A stretch of 7,807 nt of DNA from Deltaproteobacteria bacterium (lineage in GTDB: Bacteria; Desulfobacterota; GWC2-55-46): assembly GCA_021825035.1 (NCBI GenBank), contig JAKAIQ010000098.1:1-7807 (forward strand), read 5' to 3'. The notes below the pieces were generated by a model. It was not told the DNA's origin, did not search any database, and saw only the letters and a list, made by a program, of their open reading frames with translations. The position numbers were made by a program, and so were the translations under genes. This document shows, one piece after another, positions 4,091 to 7,807 of this stretch. Within the stretch, counting starts at the first letter, position 1, and each line of letters begins with the position of its first letter.

Positions 4091-6844
4091 CTAACTCTCC
4101 TCAATCTTTATATCCGCCAAGCCCATCTCGTTGAGGATAAGGCGGAGATCGGATTCCATGCCTTTGGCAAGGTCTGCCTTTAATTTAACTCTAAAGTCAA
4201 CTCCCACGCTGAGCTCAGCGCCTGACTTGAGCTTGGGCAGGATTTTGGTTCCAAGGCGGTTCCATAGCTCGGGCGGAACGGTCCCGGATATGCGAATAGT
4301 GCGCGTGCGAGCTCCGGGCACAGGCTCCTGCCCAGGAAGTGGCGTCGGCTCTGGTCCTGGCGGCAATGGAGGCTCAATAGGTGGCGCTTTAATAGGCGCG
4401 CCGCCTGCCTTGATAGCGGCGGCCTTGTCCTTGCGCAAAAGAAAAACCCCGCTTTCGAACGACACCTCTTCAGGCGCGATTAGCTCCTTATGCCATACCC
4501 TTTCATAGGTTCCGTCTGGCTTTTGGCCTGACGCCAGACCGAAGTCCCCCCGGCCGATAAATTCAACGATTTTTGCGCGCAGCACAGTGTCAGGATCGAG
4601 TAGCCTTGTAAGCGACCCGTTAAGGAAGCTTTGCCGCAGGCTCGTGAGAGGCCATGCGCCGGATTCCTTTAGCGCCGGTGGCCAATTTCGTTCTATATAG
4701 CCTGCCCCCACAGATTCGTTGAGTAGCCCCTGGCTCCTGAGAGTAGTTATAATCCTCCCGCAGAGGCTTTCGGCACCGCTCGCATGGCCAGCACCGAGGT
4801 CTATTACCTTCAGGCCATCAGCCTCGCGGTTATCGGAAATTACAACAAACCGATAGCCTCCCCAGACCTCATCCTTTGCCGCCTCCTCCGCGTCCGATAC
4901 CCTGGCATGGATTTCGGCACGGTCTGCCTTGTCGAATTCAGCGCCGAGGGTGCCTTCGCTGACCTCTCTCAATACCCTCTTCCATGCAAGACACAACTCG
5001 ACCTTGTCCTTCATGTCTCTGCCTGGCTTTCTCAGGCACCAGACGAGCGAGCCGGGGTATAGCCTCGGAGATTTGCCGCGTTGCTTTGTCCATTCGGCGA
5101 TCTGCCGCCGCAATCCGCCGTTTCCAGCCCATTCGGCGTCAGGATCCATGACGACTAGGGTCAGCTTCGGCGAGTCCTGTATAGTCGAACTGTCTTCGGG
5201 AAAGAATACGATGGGTATATTCCTGCCCCTGTCAAACTCCTTCTGTATGACGCCATGCATAGCGGGCCTAATCTCGGTCGTCTCGTCAAGCGACGCCCTG
5301 CGGTCGCTTACGACCTTCTTTAAGGTCGCCTGATACCTGATCTGGAAGCCGTCCGAACCAACCCTCCTTATAAAAAACGCCTTGCTTTCAAGCGCGATAG
5401 CCGCGTTGTCCACCGACGTGGTATCAATCTCAGGCTCGCCAAGCGCGAACCTTAGCTCCGGCAGATGCGCGACCTTATCCTTTTGGCCTCCCGTAGATTC
5501 AAAGAGGATAGTCGTCGCCACCCTTCTATGGATATCGCGCAGCGCCCCTTTTGTGTCTGCATCGAGGGCGCGTGCATGAGAGAGAGATCCTGAGATGTCC
5601 GAGTCTATGGCGGCCACCAACCGACTCTCTCCGAGCTGGCCGAGGATTATGCTCCTGAACTCCGAGACATCGAGCGGGGCCGAGCCGAGCGTAATAAGGG
5701 ACTCCCTTCTCGCCTGTTCATGGTGGGTGCGGTATGCCCAAGAAATCCATTGGGCAAGCATGGCGAGAGTCCCGCGGGTCTGCTGGTATTGGGTAAGGGC
5801 CTGCCACTTCCTCTGAAAGACAGATAAGGTGGCCGGATGGAAAGGATAGCACGCCTCAAAACGGCCTCTCAGGAATTCGCGGGCCTTTGTCTCGGTAGAG
5901 GCGGTGTCAACGGCCGTCCATTCAGATGGGAGCTGGGCCCTACGCTCAAAGCACCAATCGGCATAGGCCTTAGCGACATTTTTCCTGATGCGTTCATTGC
6001 CGAGGTCTTCAAAGAGCCTCCTTCTGACGACTTCGCTTATCTCAGTCTCGTCATTGGCGATAAGGTCTTTGGCAACGCGGCGCACCACCCTTGTAATCTT
6101 ATCCTGCCATTGAATGTCCCAGTCTGTCATCTCAACCTGGCTTCGTGGAAGGCTGATGATGGTTGCGCATCTGGTGGTCCCGGTAGTGGCAACGGTGAGG
6201 TTCTGTATGAAGGCGTGAAATGATTCGGCCATGTTCCTGTGACGGTTCAGGAAATTAAGCACCTCGTCAAAAAGGATGAGGGCAGAGCCGCCTGCGGCTT
6301 CGAATACCTTGCCTATGGTCTCTGTCCCCGGAGGCGTGGTCTTTGCGGCGTTTCCTAAAACAGCAACGCCTTTGTCGCCTGCAAGCTGACGGGCTATGTC
6401 AATCCAAGGGGTTTCCCTGCCTTCCCGCGGGTCCCATGCGTTGCCTACGAAGACAGCTACCTTCGTCTGAGGGAGCGCAGACAGTTTGGCGTCGTTGAGG
6501 AGTTCCGGGATACCCTGATAATCGGACGTTTTTTTGCCATTCCGGATGAGGTGATAGAGTGCGGTGAGCGTGTGGGTCTTACCGCCGCCGAACTGAGTAA
6601 TGAGGGTTAGCACAGGCGCGGTATTTTCGGTATTCCCTGAAAGCCTCCTGAGAACCATCCAGGTATGCTCACGAAGCGCCCTGGTAAAGCATGTGCGGGA
6701 GAAGAATTTTTCGGGGTCTACATAGTCCTCCGGGGCCGTGCCTGCCACAACCTGCTCAAGGGCTATGGCAAACTCGTCCGGATTAAAAGACCGCCCTTCA
6801 CGGACTTCTTTTCTGGGTATAACGACTTTATGCCAGGGCTCCAT
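4091..6844 (-). CDS. DUF499-type P-loop ATPase, candidate defence-island protein
   Basis: This 917-residue protein resembles the DUF499 (COG1483) family of AAA+-like ATPases, found in defence islands often with DUF1156 DNA methylases. The N-terminus is typical (PRKEVREG, DEFAIALEQVVAGTAPEDYVDP). Walker A is FGGGKTHT (about 85-92), lacking the first Gly of the standard P-loop as family members often do, and Walker B is LILFDEV (about 189-195). Much of the central part is helical. A proline-rich linker (about 814-846) leads to a small C-terminal domain (about 847-917, IRISGTVPPELW to the end). I chose the ATG at 6844: GGAGGT lies seven bases before it, while the GTG at 6850 is one base from that site. 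The YaaC-like gene ends 14 bases upstream on the same strand, so the two form an operon. No nuclease or methylase motif is seen. By family, it probably powers a multi-protein DNA-acting complex; its substrate is unknown. Confidence 0.85.
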   Translation of the reverse strand: MEPWHKVVIPRKEVREGRSFNPDEFAIALEQVVAGTAPEDYVDPEKFFSRTCFTRALREHTWMVLRRLSGNTENTAPVLTLITQFGGGKTHTLTALYHLIRNGKKTSDYQGIPELLNDAKLSALPQTKVAVFVGNAWDPREGRETPWIDIARQLAGDKGVAVLGNAAKTTPPGTETIGKVFEAAGGSALILFDEVLNFLNRHRNMAESFHAFIQNLTVATTGTTRCATIISLPRSQVEMTDWDIQWQDKITRVVRRVAKDLIANDETEISEVVRRRLFEDLGNERIRKNVAKAYADWCFERRAQLPSEWTAVDTASTETKAREFLRGRFEACYPFHPATLSVFQRKWQALTQYQQTRGTLAMLAQWISWAYRTHHEQARRESLITLGSAPLDVSEFRSIILGQLGESRLVAAIDSDISGSLSHARALDADTKGALRDIHRRVATTILFESTGGQKDKVAHLPELRFALGEPEIDTTSVDNAAIALESKAFFIRRVGSDGFQIRYQATLKKVVSDRRASLDETTEIRPAMHGVIQKEFDRGRNIPIVFFPEDSSTIQDSPKLTLVVMDPDAEWAGNGGLRRQIAEWTKQRGKSPRLYPGSLVWCLRKPGRDMKDKVELCLAWKRVLREVSEGTLGAEFDKADRAEIHARVSDAEEAAKDEVWGGYRFVVISDNREADGLKVIDLGAGHASGAESLCGRIITTLRSQGLLNESVGAGYIERNWPPALKESGAWPLTSLRQSFLNGSLTRLLDPDTVLRAKIVEFIGRGDFGLASGQKPDGTYERVWHKELIAPEEVSFESGVFLLRKDKAAAIKAGGAPIKAPPIEPPLPPGPEPTPLPGQEPVPGARTRTIRISGTVPPELWNRLGTKILPKLKSGAELSVGVDFRVKLKADLAKGMESDLRLILNEMGLADIKIEES

Positions 6845-6851
6845 AGGCACT

Positions 6852-6857
6852 ACCTCC
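6852..6857 (-). promoter_or_regulatory. Strong ribosome binding site deciding the DUF499 start
   Basis: Minus-strand GGAGGT is seven bases from the ATG at 6844 but only one base from the in-frame GTG at 6850, so the ATG is the believable start. It lies in the 14-base space between the YaaC-like stop (6861-6859) and the ATPase start, giving the second gene its own strong initiation within a shared transcript. Confidence 0.8.
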
Positions 6858-6858
6858 G

Positions 6859-7807
6859 CTATTCAAGAACGGCAAACGGACGAACCACATCCACGCCCGC
6901 CACTTGTCCTGCAAGTCCATATATGAATTGAACGTGCTGAGTTAGGAGAAATTCGTTCACTAGCCAAGCGTATTTCCCGACAAATATCTTATCGAAATCA
7001 TAGGGATTATAGCGCGTTATTGACCCCAAATAAAACATCGTTGCATACACAGACGCGAGGGGAGGAAGAATGTCACGAGGTTGCATATTTGACAAATAGT
7101 ATCTCCATCCACTACTCGTCAGGATTGACCACACGCCGATCTCGCAAACACTATCTGCAAGTTTTTTAATCGCGGTGTGAATCCCTCGACGTGCACCATG
7201 CACTGGCTTAGTTTCAAACCAAATCTCATCATTATTTGCCTTATCCGCGTTAACTTGATGAAATACGCTTTTAAATTTGCGACGTGCGCGTATCTTTTTT
7301 AAAGACTGTTGAACATCTCGGTCTGTTTTATTAAGGATCAGTCGTGCACAAACCCCGTTATTTACTTTTATCAGGTCAAATCTCTTCACCGGAAGAAAAG
7401 AAGGACTCTCTTTAGTTATCAAGCAAAATATCCTATGTATGCCTGGAACTTGTCTTAATAAAGATATGACTTTTAGGGTAGTGGGCTTCGTGACATTTCC
7501 ACCCAATGCAGCAACAAACTCAGGGAATAGCTCGGAATGATCATGCGTACACTTGGGAAAATGGATACTTTGGCTCTCAAGTCGTAGACGATTATTCCCT
7601 TTGGTCTTAGAGATTCCATGTTTGGGCTCCATTGCTATTTTCCTTTTCTTCAATAACAAGAACACCTTAGCAAGGTTCAAAAAGGAGTAGTAGTGTAACA
7701 ACGGGCGACATGATAGTCGAGGGCTCCTCGCTGCCTCATAGAATTCTGACGCCTGCTCAAGAAAGGCCAAAGCTTGTTTCCTATGGGGGCTTTTGAGGTC
7801 GTTCGAG
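6859..7807 (-). CDS. YaaC-like protein, 5' end outside window
   Basis: At least 315 codons are visible. The frame is open through the right edge (12 codons before a TTG at 7770), so the true start lies beyond 7807 and the TTG is not the start. The segment FYEAARSPRLSCRPLLHYYS followed by FLNLAKVFLLL, and near the C-terminus FYLGSITRYNPYDFD, resemble the YaaC-like family (helical proteins of about 300-330 residues; the conserved parts include a PLLxYYsxxNLxKA helix and an SxxxRYxP segment). The biochemical role of that family is not known to me. No catalytic motif, signal peptide or membrane helix is evident. It is visibly more AT-rich than the other genes here, which suggests separate recent acquisition. 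It is the upstream gene of the pair with the DUF499 ATPase. The family call comes from remembered motifs and could be wrong. Confidence 0.65.
   Translation of the reverse strand, partial: SNDLKSPHRKQALAFLEQASEFYEAARSPRLSCRPLLHYYSFLNLAKVFLLLKKRKIAMEPKHGISKTKGNNRLRLESQSIHFPKCTHDHSELFPEFVAALGGNVTKPTTLKVISLLRQVPGIHRIFCLITKESPSFLPVKRFDLIKVNNGVCARLILNKTDRDVQQSLKKIRARRKFKSVFHQVNADKANNDEIWFETKPVHGARRGIHTAIKKLADSVCEIGVWSILTSSGWRYYLSNMQPRDILPPLASVYATMFYLGSITRYNPYDFDKIFVGKYAWLVNEFLLTQHVQFIYGLAGQVAGVDVVRPFAVLE

Noticed and set aside
4131..6223. Several plus-strand open frames opposite the DUF499 gene
   Set aside because: They are antisense shadows with low-complexity Ser/Pro/Leu products, while the minus frame has clear Walker motifs over the same bases.
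6845..6850. GTG at 6850 as the start of the ATPase
   Set aside because: It would be one base from the GGAGGT ribosome site. The ATG six bases further on has ideal spacing.

Overview
The window looks like a bacterial chromosome, about 57% G+C by eye on the left. It uses many ATA (Ile) and AGG (Arg) codons and carries an NtrC-type sigma-54 activator and an exported-type TPR protein. That style suits Nitrospirota or former Deltaproteobacteria, but this is only an impression; no marker gene is present.

Left part (1-3266), probably native chromosome. The 3' two-thirds of a sigma-54-dependent regulator (AAA+ core and Fis-type HTH) ends in a strong rho-independent terminator. A 130-base gap with a 12-base palindrome and a weak sigma-54-like GG/GC pair follows. 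Then comes a 797-residue protein built mainly of fourteen 42-residue TPR units behind a signal-peptide-like N-terminus.

Junction (3268-3480). Three bases after the TPR stop codon, on the opposite strand, lies the 3' part of a tRNA with a CAT anticodon. It runs from the first base of the anticodon loop to an encoded CCA, and the 5' half is absent. This is the expected scar of a tyrosine-recombinase integration into a tRNA anticodon loop. Its orientation puts the chromosome on the left and the integrated element on the right. About 150 bases of AT-rich non-coding DNA with repeats resembling integrase arm sites lie just inside the element.

Right part (3481-7807), the integrated island, all on the minus strand. 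In transcription order it holds a YaaC-like protein (5' end outside the window), a DUF499-type P-loop ATPase 14 bases downstream, a small spacer, a minimal nucleotidyltransferase (MntA-like antitoxin) with its second catalytic Asp replaced by Tyr, and the overlapping but frameshifted and truncated start of a HEPN/DUF86 (HepT-like) toxin gene. The YaaC-like gene is clearly more AT-rich than the rest.

The island reads as the end of a tRNA-integrated defence island. The YaaC-like/DUF499 pair is a candidate defence module; DUF499 ATPases are known partners of DUF1156-type DNA methylases, which would lie beyond the right edge if present. The MNT/HEPN pair is a decayed toxin-antitoxin relic at the island's border.
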